Positions 17,365 through 27,217 of a DNA stretch of 64,000 bases are shown piece after piece (position 1 is the stretch's first letter; every line of letters begins with the position of its first letter). Under the pieces are notes generated by a model. That model saw nothing but the letters and a program-made list of their open reading frames with translations, made no database searches and had not been told where the DNA came from. The stretch is from Streptomyces sp. LHD-70 (GTDB taxonomy: Bacteria > Actinomycetota > Actinomycetes > Streptomycetales > Streptomycetaceae): positions 62,001 through 126,000 of the forward strand of contig NZ_JAVIFW010000021.1 of assembly GCF_031157275.1 (NCBI RefSeq), written 5' to 3'. Both the position numbers and the translations under genes were made by a program.

Positions 17365-17399
17365 CGGAAATCCGTTTCGCGCGAGGCCCCGGATTTCCG
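17365..17399 (-). terminator. Hairpin after the first acetyltransferase
   Basis: Ten-nt perfect arms (CGGAAATCCG at 17365-17374, CGGATTTCCG at 17390-17399) enclose a 15-nt loop. It starts 2 bp past the stop of the 17402 gene and lies upstream of proS. Confidence 0.7.
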
Positions 17400-17401
17400 G
17401 G

Positions 17402-17941
17402 TCAGCGGCGGCGCAGCGGAAGGGGGGCGCCCATCACCGCGTACGGCCTGGGGGCGCTGGGGAAGACGACGTTCCGGGCGAGGTCGGTGTAGCCGAGGGA
17501 GCGGTAGAGGGCGCGGGCCGGGCTGTCCGTGTCGATCGCGGAGAGGATCGAGCGGGGCTGGGCGGCAGCGTCGGTGATCGTGGTGATGAGGGTGCGCCCG
17601 ATGCCGCGGTCCTGGTGGCGCGGGTGGACGTGCAGCTCGGTGATGACGAAGGAGTCGTCGAGCCAGAAGTCGATGCTTTGGGCGCGCAGATAGGGCTCGA
17701 CGACGCTGGACCACCAGTGGGCGCGGTCGTTGGGCATGCCGTAGACGAAGCCGACGAGGCGGCCCTCGGGGGTGGTGGCACCGAGGGCGAGGGCGCCGGG
17801 GTAGGTGACGTGGCGCAGGACGATCTGGCGGCGTACGGCGATCTCGTCGTCGTCGAGTCCGAAGGCGAGGGCCTGCACGGCGAGGGCATCGTCCACCTGG
17901 GCGGCGAGGTCGAGCGGCCCGATCACGACGTCGTCAGTCAT
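17402..17941 (-). CDS. GNAT family N-acetyltransferase
   Basis: The 179-residue protein begins MTDDVVIGPLDLAAQVDDAL. The acetyl-CoA binding segment ITELHVHPRHQDRGIGRTLI has the (R/Q)xxGxG/A pattern. The C-terminal SPARALYRSLGYTDLARNVV is the standard GNAT beta6-alpha4 region. The substrate cannot be read from the sequence. It lies between proS and a second, DUF4081-type acetyltransferase on the same strand. Confidence 0.9.
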   Translation of the reverse strand: MTDDVVIGPLDLAAQVDDALAVQALAFGLDDDEIAVRRQIVLRHVTYPGALALGATTPEGRLVGFVYGMPNDRAHWWSSVVEPYLRAQSIDFWLDDSFVITELHVHPRHQDRGIGRTLITTITDAAAQPRSILSAIDTDSPARALYRSLGYTDLARNVVFPSAPRPYAVMGAPLPLRRR

Positions 17942-17990
17942 GCGGGAACCCTACTTCTCCCGGCGGTGCTCCCCCAGAGGGTCGGAGGAG

Positions 17991-18842
17991 TCAGAAGAGC
18001 ACGCTCATGAACGAGCCGACCTCGGTGAAGCCGACGTGGCGGTACGCGGCTCGGGCCGCGGTGTTGAAGTCGTTGACGTACAGGCTGACCACGGGGGCGA
18101 AGTCCGTCAGGGCGTAGCGGACGACGGCGGCCATGCCGGTCACGGAGAGGCCCTGGCCGCGGTGTTCGGGGGCCACCCAGACGCCCTGGATCTGGCAGGC
18201 CTCGGGGGTGGCGGCGCCGATCTCGGCCTTGAAGACCACCTGGCCGGTGGCGGGGTCGAGGCGGGCGAACGAGCGTCCGGCGCCGACGAGTTCGGCGACC
18301 CGGGCCTGGTAGATGAGGCCGCCGTCCCCGGCGAGCGGGGAGACGCCGACCTCCTCGGTGAACATGGCCACGCACGCCGGCATGATCACGTCCATCTCGT
18401 CCTTGCGGATGCGGCGGACGTACGGGTCGGGGGTGATGTTCTCGGGGGGCCGGTCGGTGACCATGAGGGGCTGGTGGCGGCGGATCTCGCGGGCCGGGCC
18501 CCAGTGCGGTTCGAGGAGCTGCCAGAGCCGGGCGGTGGACTCGGCGGGGCCGACGATCGAGGAGCAGCGGCGGCCGGAGCGGCGGGCGCGCTCGGAGAAG
18601 GCGCGGACGGCTTCGGGCCCGGCGCAGATCGGGACGAGGTTGGCCCCGGCGTAGCAGAGGGAGCGGAGCCTGCCGTCGGCGTACCAGCCCCACATCTCGC
18701 CGCCGAGGCGCCAGGGGTCGAGGCCGGCGACGTGGACGCGGGAGGTGACGAAGGCGTTGTTGACCGGCTCGCGCCCGAGGACGGCCAGGGCGGCGTCCAG
18801 GTCTGCGGGGTCGAGCACCCTGGTGGTGGTCTGGGTCAACAC
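17991..18842 (-). CDS. DUF4081-containing GNAT acetyltransferase
   Basis: The 283-residue protein starts at a GTG followed by TTG (LTQTTTRVLDPADLDAALAV). The first ~120 residues are a DUF4081-like domain (VNNAFVTSRVHVAGLDPWRL). The C-terminal GNAT domain has QGVWVAPEHRGQGLSVTGMA, with the acetyl-CoA loop, and ends in NDFNTAARAAYRHVGFTEVG. This two-domain arrangement is common beside ispG in Streptomyces. The substrate is unknown. Confidence 0.88.
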   Translation of the reverse strand: MLTQTTTRVLDPADLDAALAVLGREPVNNAFVTSRVHVAGLDPWRLGGEMWGWYADGRLRSLCYAGANLVPICAGPEAVRAFSERARRSGRRCSSIVGPAESTARLWQLLEPHWGPAREIRRHQPLMVTDRPPENITPDPYVRRIRKDEMDVIMPACVAMFTEEVGVSPLAGDGGLIYQARVAELVGAGRSFARLDPATGQVVFKAEIGAATPEACQIQGVWVAPEHRGQGLSVTGMAAVVRYALTDFAPVVSLYVNDFNTAARAAYRHVGFTEVGSFMSVLF

Positions 18843-18907
18843 GTGTGCGAGGGCCTCACCGTAAAGCCGTACAGTCTGCCGATCCCCGCACTGTACCCGG
18901 CATGCCT

Positions 18908-18942
18908 GAGCCCCGTCCCGGTGAGCGATCGGGACAGGGCTC
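18908..18942 (-). terminator. Hairpin after ispG
   Basis: Thirteen-nt arms (18908-18920 and 18930-18942) have one position that pairs G-U in the minus-strand RNA. It lies 15 bp past the ispG stop. Confidence 0.75.
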
Positions 18943-18957
18943 GGGTGCGAATGCCGG

Positions 18958-20115
<1,158 letters not shown>

Positions 20116-20252
20116 CTGCTGTGCAACCCCAAGGTGTGGATCAGGTGGGCCGAGGCGGAGCGTCTGTGCCCCGGGCTCGGCGGGCTCCAGCTGTCGAGAT
20201 TACGCCAAACCGTGCGCCGTAAGCACATCGCACCGGGGCTCCGAACCGGTGA

Positions 20253-20285
20253 CGGCGGCCGCCCACGCAGTGTGGACGGCCGCCG
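20253..20285 (-). terminator. Hairpin after the site-2 protease gene
   Basis: Fourteen-nt arms (20253-20266 and 20272-20285), with one mismatch, surround a 5-nt loop 14 bp past the stop at 20300. It separates dxr-protease from ispG. Confidence 0.75.
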
Positions 20286-20299
20286 TGAACCGGGTGTGG

Positions 20300-21601
20300 T
20301 CAGGAGATTCTGACCGGGTTAACGACGTCGGCGATCAGCACCAGGATGGTGAAGCAGACGAAGATCCCGGCCACCACATAGGCGACGGGCATCAGCTTCG
20401 CGACGTCGAACGGGCCCGGGTCGGGCCGCCTGAGCACCTTGGCGAAGCCGCGCCGCACGGACTCCCACACGGCGCCCGCGATGTGGCCGCCGTCCAGGGG
20501 CAGCAGCGGGAGCATGTTGAACAGGAACAGGGAGAGGTTGAAGCCCGCGACGAGGAACAGCATCATCGCGATCTGGTTCTCCGGCGGGATGTCCAGGGTG
20601 AACACCTCGCCGCCGACGCGGGCCGCGCCGACCACGCCCATCGGGGAGTCCTGCTTGCGCTCGCCGTCGCCGAAGGCCGCGTCCCACAGGTCGGGGACCT
20701 TGGAGGGCAGGGCGATCAGGGACTCGACGCCGTTCTCCATCATGTCGCCCATACGGACCACGGACTCGCCGAAGGACTGCTCGACGATGCCGGAGGCCGG
20801 GGTGAAGCCGAGGAAGCCGGCGGTGACGTACTCGCCCTCGACGTAGCCGCCCTCGCCGTCGGTCTTGCTGACCTTGTTCTCGATCAGGTCGGCCTTGAGG
20901 TGCTTGCGTACGCCGTCGCGCTCGACGGTGATCGTGGCGGGGCCCGTGGTGTCCCGGATCGTGGTCTGCAGCGTGGACCAGTCGGAGATCGGCCTGCCGT
21001 TGACCGCCACGATGGTGTCGCCGGGTTCGAGGCCTGCGGCCTTGGCGGGGGCGGGCTGGTCGCCCTTCTCACAGGTCGAGCGGTTCTCGGTCTGGGCGAT
21101 GACGCAGTCGGAGACCTTGCTGACCGTGGTGGTCTGCTCGTTCCAGCCGAAGGTCATCAGGACGCCGAGGAAGATCGCGACGGCCAGGATCAGGTTCATG
21201 AACGGACCGGCGAACATCACGATGACGCGCTTCCACGGCTTGCGCGTGTAGAAGAGCCGCTTCTCGTCGCCGGGCTGGAGCTCCTCGAAGGCGGCCGAGC
21301 GGGCGTCCTCGATCATGCCGCGCCAGGGCGAGGTGGAGCGGGCCTCCATGCGGCCGTCCGGGCCCGGCGGGAACATCCCGATCATGCGGATGTAGCCGCC
21401 GAGCGGGATGGCCTTGATGCCGTATTCGGTCTCGCCCTTCTTGCGCGAGAAGATCGTCGGGCCGAAGCCGACCATGTACTGCGGCACGCGGATGCCGAAG
21501 AGCTTGGCCGTCGACAGATGTCCCAGCTCGTGCCAGGCGATCGAGAAGAGCAGCCCGATCACGAAGACCACTATGCCGAGGATCATCATCAGGGTCGTCA
21601 T
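20300..21601 (-). CDS. Site-2 zinc metalloprotease (RseP/RasP type, M50)
   Basis: This 433-residue intramembrane protease probably cleaves anti-sigma factors or leftover signal peptides within the membrane. The first transmembrane helix carries HELGH at residues 24-28, and the second catalytic motif is LPLLPLDGGH near the C-terminus. Between them is a PDZ domain (AAGLEPGDTIVAVNGRPISD). Several hydrophobic helices follow. The start ATG overlaps the dxr stop as ATGA, so the genes are coupled. The dxr-rseP-ispG order is widespread in actinobacteria. Confidence 0.95.
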   Translation of the reverse strand: MTTLMMILGIVVFVIGLLFSIAWHELGHLSTAKLFGIRVPQYMVGFGPTIFSRKKGETEYGIKAIPLGGYIRMIGMFPPGPDGRMEARSTSPWRGMIEDARSAAFEELQPGDEKRLFYTRKPWKRVIVMFAGPFMNLILAVAIFLGVLMTFGWNEQTTTVSKVSDCVIAQTENRSTCEKGDQPAPAKAAGLEPGDTIVAVNGRPISDWSTLQTTIRDTTGPATITVERDGVRKHLKADLIENKVSKTDGEGGYVEGEYVTAGFLGFTPASGIVEQSFGESVVRMGDMMENGVESLIALPSKVPDLWDAAFGDGERKQDSPMGVVGAARVGGEVFTLDIPPENQIAMMLFLVAGFNLSLFLFNMLPLLPLDGGHIAGAVWESVRRGFAKVLRRPDPGPFDVAKLMPVAYVVAGIFVCFTILVLIADVVNPVRIS

Positions 21602-22857
21602 GCACGAGCCTCCGCGGTCGCCTTGGCGGACAGTTCACGGGCCCGGGTGCGCGCCCAGGCATCCGCTTCGAGGACGTCGGCGACGGTGAGCGAGGTTCCC
21701 GTACGCGGGGTGCCGTGCTCGGCGACGACCTGGGTGACGGTCTCCATGATGCCGAGGTAGGGCAGCTTCCCGTTCAGGAACGCGTCCACGCACTCCTCGT
21801 TGGCGGCGTTGAACACGGCGGGCGCGGTGCCGCCGAGCTCGCCGACGTGCCGGGCAAGCCGCACGGCCGGGAAGGCCTCGTCGTCAAGGGGGAAGAACTC
21901 CCAGCTGGAGGCCTTGGTCCAGTCGAAGGCGGGGGCCGCGTCCGGGACCCGCTCGGGCCAGCCGATGCCGATGGCGATGGGGCCGCGCATGTCCGGCGGG
22001 GTGGCCTGGGCGAGCGTGGAGCCGTCGGTGAACTCGACCATCGAGTGGACGTAGGACTGCGGATGCACGACGACTTCGATGCGGTCGAAGGGGATGTCGT
22101 ACAGGAGGTGGGCCTCGATGACCTCCAGGCCCTTGTTGACCAGCGTCGAGCTGTTGACGGTGATCACCGGGCCCATCGCCCAGGTCGGGTGGGCGAGCGC
22201 GTCCTCGGGGGTGACGTCGGCGAGCTGGTCCTTCGTACGGCCGCGGAAGGGGCCGCCGGAGGCGGTGACGACGAGCTTGCGGACGTCGGCGCGGGTGCCG
22301 GAGGCCAGGGCCTGGAAGAGCGCGGCGTGCTCGGAGTCGACGGGGATGATCTGGCCGGGCTTGGCGATGGCCTTGACCAGCGGGCCGCCGACGATCAGCG
22401 ACTCCTTGTTGGCCAGGGCGAGGGTGCGGCCCGCTTCCAGGGCGGCCAGGGTGGGCGCGAGGCCGATGGAGCCGGTGATGCCGTTGAGGACGGTGTGGCA
22501 GTCCGATGCGGCGACCTGGGTGGCGGCGTCCGGTCCGGCGAGGATCTCGGGGAGCGGTTCGCCGGTGCCGTACTGGTCGGCGAGCGCCTCGCGCAGCGCG
22601 GGCAGCACGTCCTCGCGGGCGACCGCGACGGTGCGCACGCGCAGCCGTCTGGCCTGCTCGGCGAGCAGCCCGACCCGGCCGCCGGCGGCGGACAGTGCGG
22701 TCACGCGGAAGCGGTCGGGATGGCGCAGGACCAGGTCGACGGCCTGGGTGCCGATGGATCCCGTCGAGCCCAGGACGACGATGTCCCGGGGGCCGTCATC
22801 CGTCACCGGGTCGAAGACCAGATGCGGATCGGCGAGAGGCGTTGGACTGTCGCTCAT
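21598..22857 (-). CDS. dxr: 1-deoxy-D-xylulose-5-phosphate reductoisomerase
   Basis: Dxr converts DXP to MEP with NADPH, the committed step of the MEP pathway. The 419-residue protein has the nucleotide-binding motif IVVLGSTGSIGTQAVDLVLR near residue 27. The NKESLIVGG motif and the metal/substrate segment IPVDSEHAALFQAL follow. HPQSYVHSMVEFTDGSTLAQ is the C-terminal catalytic signature. The start is an ATG with a purine-rich GGGGG just upstream. The stop overlaps the downstream protease gene. Confidence 0.97.
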   Translation of the reverse strand: MSDSPTPLADPHLVFDPVTDDGPRDIVVLGSTGSIGTQAVDLVLRHPDRFRVTALSAAGGRVGLLAEQARRLRVRTVAVAREDVLPALREALADQYGTGEPLPEILAGPDAATQVAASDCHTVLNGITGSIGLAPTLAALEAGRTLALANKESLIVGGPLVKAIAKPGQIIPVDSEHAALFQALASGTRADVRKLVVTASGGPFRGRTKDQLADVTPEDALAHPTWAMGPVITVNSSTLVNKGLEVIEAHLLYDIPFDRIEVVVHPQSYVHSMVEFTDGSTLAQATPPDMRGPIAIGIGWPERVPDAAPAFDWTKASSWEFFPLDDEAFPAVRLARHVGELGGTAPAVFNAANEECVDAFLNGKLPYLGIMETVTQVVAEHGTPRTGTSLTVADVLEADAWARTRARELSAKATAEARA

Positions 22858-22925
22858 ACCCCCATTGTTGCCTGGCTTCTTGTGGATCCGGACAGGGCGC
22901 CCCTGGAGTCGTCAGCTGCGTGGGG

Positions 22926-23018
22926 TCGTACGTCGTGATCTGTCCCGTCGTACGGCGGCTCCGTGCTCTCGTACGGCGTGCTCGTGCTGTCGTACGGCGT
23001 GCTCCGTGCTGTCGTACG
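22926..23018. repeat. Phased CGTACG array after the permease stop
   Basis: TCGTACG occurs at 22926, 22948, 22969, 22990 and 23012, so the spacing is 22, 21, 21 and 22 bp (about two helical turns). The three units nearest the gene share the longer GCTC(C)GTGCT context. The last copy directly abuts the stop codon of the 23019 gene. Confidence 0.75.
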
Positions 23019-25091
23019 TCACTGGCGGCGGCCCCGCATCAGCAGGTGCAGGAAGTACGGCGTGCCGATCACGGCGGTCATCAGGCCCGCGCCGAGCTGG
23101 GCGGGGGCGATCACGGTGCGGCCGACCAGGTCCGCGGTGCAGACGAGGGCGGACCCGAGGAGGACCGCGGCGGGCAGGACGCGGTGGTGCCGGCGGCCGA
23201 CGAGGGCGCGGGCGGCGTGCGGGGCGACGAGGCCGACGAAGCCGACGGTGCCCGCGGCGGCCACGGCGGTGGCGGTGAGCAGGACGCTCAGGGCGAGGAA
23301 GCCGAGCCGGGCGCGGGGCAGGCCGAGGCCGAGGAGGCGGGGGGTGTCCTCGTCGAGGGAGAGCAGGTCGAGTTCGGTGCGGCGCAGGGTGGTGACGAGG
23401 AGGCCTGCGGCGAGTACGGCGGCGAGGGGGACGACGTCGGGCAGGGTCCGGCCGTAGGTGGAGCCGGAGAGCCAGGTGAGGGCCTTGGTCGCGTTGAACG
23501 GGTCGGTGAGCACGATCAGGAGGCTGACCAGGGCAGCGGTGCCGGTGGCGACGCCGAGTCCGACGAGGACGAGCCGGTTCTGCCCGAACCCGCCGCGGGC
23601 GGCGAGGCCGAAGACGACGACGGAGCTGAGGGCGGCGCCCGCGAAGGCGGCTCCGGCCACGCTCCAGGTCGCGGCGGCCGGCACGGTCGTCACGAGGAGC
23701 ACGGCGCCGAGGGAGGCGCCGCCGGAGACGCCGAGGGTGCTGGGTTCGGCGAGCGGGTTGCGGGTGACGGCCTGGGCGAGCGTGCCGGCCAGGGCGAGGG
23801 CGGCGCCGGCCAGGAGTGCGGCGAGGACGCGGGGCACGCGGGTGTCGAGGACGAAGTCGATGCTCTGCGGCGCCCTGCCCTGGGCCCAGTTGAGGACGTC
23901 GCCGAGGAGCAGCTTGGCGTCGCCGAGGAGGACGGAGGCGATACCGAGGCCGACGACGAGGGCGACGAGGACGGCCGTGCCGGTGAGGAAGACGGCGCGG
24001 CTGCGCAGGCGCAGCTGCTCGGGTGCGGCGGGCCCCGCGGTGTCCCGCAGCCGGGTGGCGGCGACGATCAGGAAGGCGGCGCCGAGGAGGCTGGTGGCGA
24101 CGCCGGTCGGCACGGCGACGGCGACGTCGGCGGGGACGAGGGCGCGCAGCGCCACGTCGGAGCCGAGCACGAGGGCCGCGCCGGCGAGCCCGGCGAAGGG
24201 GATGCGGGCCCGCGCCCGGGCGAGGGGCCGGATGCGGCGGGCGAGGGGTCGTACGAGCGCGGGGGCGCAGAGGCCGACGAAGCCGATCGGGCCCGCGAGC
24301 GTGACGGCGGCGGCGGAGAGCAGGGCGGCGAGCACGACGCCGGTGACGCGGGTGGCGCGGACGGGAACGCCGAGCCCGCGGGCGGCGTCGTCGCCGAGGG
24401 CCAGGGCGTCGACGCGGCGGGCGACGAGGAGCAGTCCGAGGAGTCCGGCGAGGGCGAGGGGCGCGACCTGGAGGACACCGTCGAAGCCGTTCTGCGCGAT
24501 GCTGCCCTGGTTCCAGGCGTAGAGGCCCTCGGTCTGCTGCGGGAAGAGCAGGAGCAGTCCTTCGGTGACGGCGGTGAGGCCGAGGGTGAGGGCGCTGCCG
24601 GCGAGGACGAGCTTGACGGTGCCGGTGCCGAGGCCGGAAAGCCCGAGGACGACGGCCGCCGCGGCGAGGCCGCCGGCGAACGCGATGCCGGAGGAAGCGA
24701 GCAGCGGCAGCGAGACCCCGGTGACGGCGGCGAGGCCGAGGGCGAGGTACGAGCCGGCGTTGACGGCGAGGGTGTCGGGCGAGGCGAGGACGTTGCGGCT
24801 GACGGACTGCAGGGCGGCGCCGGCCATGCCGAGGACGGCGCCGACGAGCAGTCCGGCGGCGGCGCGGGGCAGCCGGGAGGCGACGACCACGGAGGCGTCG
24901 GAGGGGTCGGCCCGGCCGGTGAGCGCCTTGAGGACCTCGGGGGCGCCGACGGCGGCGGTGCCCTGGGTGAGGTCGACGACGGCGAGGGCGGCGACGAGGA
25001 GGACCAGGCCGGCCGTCACCGCGGCCGCGCCCGCCCGGGACGCGGCCGCCGAGGGGTGTACGGCGGGGGTGGTGGTTGCGGTGACGGCCAT
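23019..25091 (-). CDS. Iron-siderophore ABC permease, fused two-domain FecCD (FhuB type)
   Basis: The 690-residue membrane protein contains two tandem FecCD permease domains of about 330 residues each, like FhuB. Each half has the LPRxxxGxLxGxxLGxAGxxxQ-like signature: SRLPRAAAGLLVGAVLGMAG in the first and TRVPRVLAALLAGAALALAG in the second. Each half also repeats GPIGFVGLCAPALVR or GTVGFVGLVAPHAARALVG. About 18-20 hydrophobic helices are expected. It lies 38 bp after the binding-protein gene in a three-gene operon. As a fusion it would supply the whole transmembrane pore. Confidence 0.95.
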   Translation of the reverse strand: MAVTATTTPAVHPSAAASRAGAAAVTAGLVLLVAALAVVDLTQGTAAVGAPEVLKALTGRADPSDASVVVASRLPRAAAGLLVGAVLGMAGAALQSVSRNVLASPDTLAVNAGSYLALGLAAVTGVSLPLLASSGIAFAGGLAAAAVVLGLSGLGTGTVKLVLAGSALTLGLTAVTEGLLLLFPQQTEGLYAWNQGSIAQNGFDGVLQVAPLALAGLLGLLLVARRVDALALGDDAARGLGVPVRATRVTGVVLAALLSAAAVTLAGPIGFVGLCAPALVRPLARRIRPLARARARIPFAGLAGAALVLGSDVALRALVPADVAVAVPTGVATSLLGAAFLIVAATRLRDTAGPAAPEQLRLRSRAVFLTGTAVLVALVVGLGIASVLLGDAKLLLGDVLNWAQGRAPQSIDFVLDTRVPRVLAALLAGAALALAGTLAQAVTRNPLAEPSTLGVSGGASLGAVLLVTTVPAAATWSVAGAAFAGAALSSVVVFGLAARGGFGQNRLVLVGLGVATGTAALVSLLIVLTDPFNATKALTWLSGSTYGRTLPDVVPLAAVLAAGLLVTTLRRTELDLLSLDEDTPRLLGLGLPRARLGFLALSVLLTATAVAAAGTVGFVGLVAPHAARALVGRRHHRVLPAAVLLGSALVCTADLVGRTVIAPAQLGAGLMTAVIGTPYFLHLLMRGRRQ

Positions 25092-25129
25092 GGTCTGGGT
25101 CGTTCGTTCCTTCGGTCAGGCCGGACGGG

Positions 25130-26113
25130 CTACTTGGTCAGCGCCTTCACGACGGAGTCGACGTACTCGCTCATCGACGTGGTGCCGCCGAACATCCAGA
25201 TGCCGTCGGGGAGTCGGTGGACGTTGTCCTTCTTCACGAAGGGCAGGGAGGTCCACACCTTGTCCTTGGTGAGGACGCCGGCGAACGGGTTGCTGTTCTT
25301 GTCGCCGTCGCTGCCGATGTAGGCGAACTCGACGTCGCCGAGCTTGGTCAGGCCCTCGACGTCGGTGGCGCCGAGGCCGTAGCTCTTGTCGCCCTTGACC
25401 TTCCAGGCGTTCTTCAGGCCGAGCTCCTCGTTGACGGCGCCGATGAGGGAGCCGCTGGTGTAGGGCCGGATGGAGACCTGGTTACCGGTGACGTAGCCGT
25501 CGGCGAAGGCGTACTCGGTGCCGTCGAGGCCGTCGTCCTTCAGTGCCTTGCGGCCTTCGGCGAGCTTCGCGTCGAAGTCCTTCTTGAGCTTCTCGGCGCG
25601 CTCGGTGGTGCCGGTGGCCTTCGCGATGAGGTCGAGGTTGCCGGTCATCCGGTCGAGCGGGGCGGAGGCGTCGGCGGGGCGCAGTTCCAGGACGGGGGCG
25701 ACCTTGCGGAGCTGCTTCACGGCGGCGGGCGGGAGGTCGCTGGTGGCGACGATCAGGTCCGGGTTCAGGGCGGCGATGGTGTCGGTGCTGGGCTCGCCGC
25801 GGGTGCCGATGTCCTTGGGGCTGTTCTTCAGCGGGGCCGCGGTGTTCCAGGTCTTGTAACCCTTGACGTCGGCAACGCCGACCGGGTCGACGCCGAGCGA
25901 GACGAGGTCCTCGACGACGTTCCACTCGGTGCCGACGACCTTCTTGGCGGGACCGTCGAGCTTCACCTTCTCGCCGCTCGCGTCGGTGAGGGTGATGGGC
26001 TGGTCCGACGTGCCTTCGGCCTTGTCGTCGGTCGCGGGCTGAGTCGTGCCGCAGGCGGTCAGGGCGAGGGCCGCGGCGGTGGCGGCCGCCGCGGTGCACA
26101 GGAGGCGTCTCAT
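25130..26113 (-). CDS. Iron-siderophore binding lipoprotein (FhuD/FepB type)
   Basis: The 327-residue lipoprotein begins MRRLLCTAAAATAAALALTAC, with the lipobox LTAC at residues 18-21. The mature domain starts with a periplasmic-binding fold: KKVVGTEWNVVEDLVSLGVD, then LNPDLIVATSDLPPAAVKQL. These are typical of class III siderophore-binding proteins. The ligand type (hydroxamate or catecholate) cannot be told. The start overlaps the ATPase stop as ATGA. Confidence 0.93.
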   Translation of the reverse strand: MRRLLCTAAAATAAALALTACGTTQPATDDKAEGTSDQPITLTDASGEKVKLDGPAKKVVGTEWNVVEDLVSLGVDPVGVADVKGYKTWNTAAPLKNSPKDIGTRGEPSTDTIAALNPDLIVATSDLPPAAVKQLRKVAPVLELRPADASAPLDRMTGNLDLIAKATGTTERAEKLKKDFDAKLAEGRKALKDDGLDGTEYAFADGYVTGNQVSIRPYTSGSLIGAVNEELGLKNAWKVKGDKSYGLGATDVEGLTKLGDVEFAYIGSDGDKNSNPFAGVLTKDKVWTSLPFVKKDNVHRLPDGIWMFGGTTSMSEYVDSVVKALTK

Positions 26114-26964
26114 GGGGAGGTGCTGAGCCTTTCGCTTCGCGTGTGGTGACGGCCGATGGCGCGGGTGCGCAGCCGGCCGGTGAGCGGGTCGGTGTCGACC
26201 TCGATGCGGATGCCGTACGTGTCGGTCAGCCGCTGGGGGGTGAGGACGTCCTCGGGAAGGCCGTCGGCGACGATCCGGCCGTCGTGCAGGAGCACGATGC
26301 GGTCGGCGACGGTCGCGGCCTGGTCGAGGTCGTGCAGGACGACGCCGACGGCGATGCCGTGTTCGTCGGCCAAGTCCCGTACGAGGTCCAGGAGTTCGAC
26401 CTGGTAGCGCAGGTCGAGGTAGGTGGTGGGCTCGTCGAGGAGCAGGACGCCGGTCTCCTGGGCGAGGCAGCCGGCGAGCCAGACGCGCTGCAGCTGTCCG
26501 CCGGAGAGGTGTTCGGCGCCGCGCTCGGCGAGTCCGGTGAGGCCGGTGAGGGCGAGCGCGCGGTCCACGGCGGTCCGGCCGCGCGGATCGGCCTTGCCCC
26601 AGCGGCCGCGGTACGGGTAGCGACCGAACTCGACGACGTCGCGCACGGTCAGTCCGCCGGGGGTGGGGCGGGACTGGGTGAGCAGGGCGACGTGCCGGGA
26701 GAAGGCGCGCGGGGACAGGGCGAGGCCGTCGGTGTCGGCGTCGATGACGAGGGTGGCGCTGCGGGGGTGCTGCAGCCGGGCGACGGTGCGCAGCAGGGTC
26801 GACTTGCCGCTGCCGTTCGGGCCCACGAGGGCGGTGACCTCGCCGGGCCGCAGCGTGAGGGACGCGTCGTGCACGACGTCCACGCCGTCGTACGCCACGG
26901 TCACGCCGGTGGCGGACAGGGCGTGACCACGGGGGTGCGGCGCCGCGAGGGTCTCTTCGTTCAC
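26110..26964 (-). CDS. Iron-siderophore ABC transporter ATPase (FhuC/FepC type)
   Basis: The 284-residue ATPase starts at the GTG at 26964 and leads the operon. Walker A is GPNGSGKST at residues 48-56, the signature LSGGQ at 153-157 and Walker B LLLDEPT at 174-180. The context HLSGGQLQRVWLAGCLAQET and DEPTTYLDLRYQVELLDL is typical of the FecE/FepC subfamily. No Shine-Dalgarno sequence is visible before the GTG. An iron box lies 6-24 bp upstream, so the operon is probably repressed by iron through a DmdR/IdeR regulator. Confidence 0.95.
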   Translation of the reverse strand: MNEETLAAPHPRGHALSATGVTVAYDGVDVVHDASLTLRPGEVTALVGPNGSGKSTLLRTVARLQHPRSATLVIDADTDGLALSPRAFSRHVALLTQSRPTPGGLTVRDVVEFGRYPYRGRWGKADPRGRTAVDRALALTGLTGLAERGAEHLSGGQLQRVWLAGCLAQETGVLLLDEPTTYLDLRYQVELLDLVRDLADEHGIAVGVVLHDLDQAATVADRIVLLHDGRIVADGLPEDVLTPQRLTDTYGIRIEVDTDPLTGRLRTRAIGRHHTRSERLSTSP

Positions 26965-26969
26965 GCCGC

Positions 26970-26988
26970 GAAGGTTAGCCTAACCTAA
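26970..26988 (-). promoter_or_regulatory. Iron box (DmdR/IdeR-type operator)
   Basis: The sequence AAGGTTAGCCTAACCTAA matches the DtxR/IdeR/DmdR consensus at about 16 of 19 positions and is a near-perfect inverted repeat. It lies 6-24 bp before the ATPase start. On the minus strand TAGGCT (26977-26982) could be a -10 box, which puts transcription start next to the GTG. Confidence 0.85.
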
Positions 26989-27088
26989 GCGACTCTCGTA
27001 AGGCACCCCCGCGGTCCGCGCACAAGCTGCTTTCGCGCCAGCCTCACCGGCCTGTTCACGCCACACCCGTACGCGCGGGACGCGGGCG

Positions 27089-27217
27089 CCTCAGCGGATC
27101 GGCCGGTGCACGTGCCTCAGCGGATCGGCCGGTGCACGTGCCTCAGCGGATCGGCCGGTGCACGTGCCTCAGCGGATCGGCCGGTGCACGTGCCTCAGCG
27201 GATCGGCCGGTGCACGT
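27089..27217. repeat. Five 26-bp tandem repeats made from the 3' end of the acyl-CoA dehydrogenase gene
   Basis: Units start at 27089, 27115, 27141, 27167 and 27193. The first four are identical; the fifth lies at the gene end. Each unit, read on the minus strand, contains the codons for VHRPIR and the TGA. A GCACGTGC palindrome recurs in each unit. Confidence 0.9.

Noticed and set aside
27089..27217. CRISPR-like array
   Set aside because: The 26-bp units are contiguous, with no unique spacers, and no cas gene is near.
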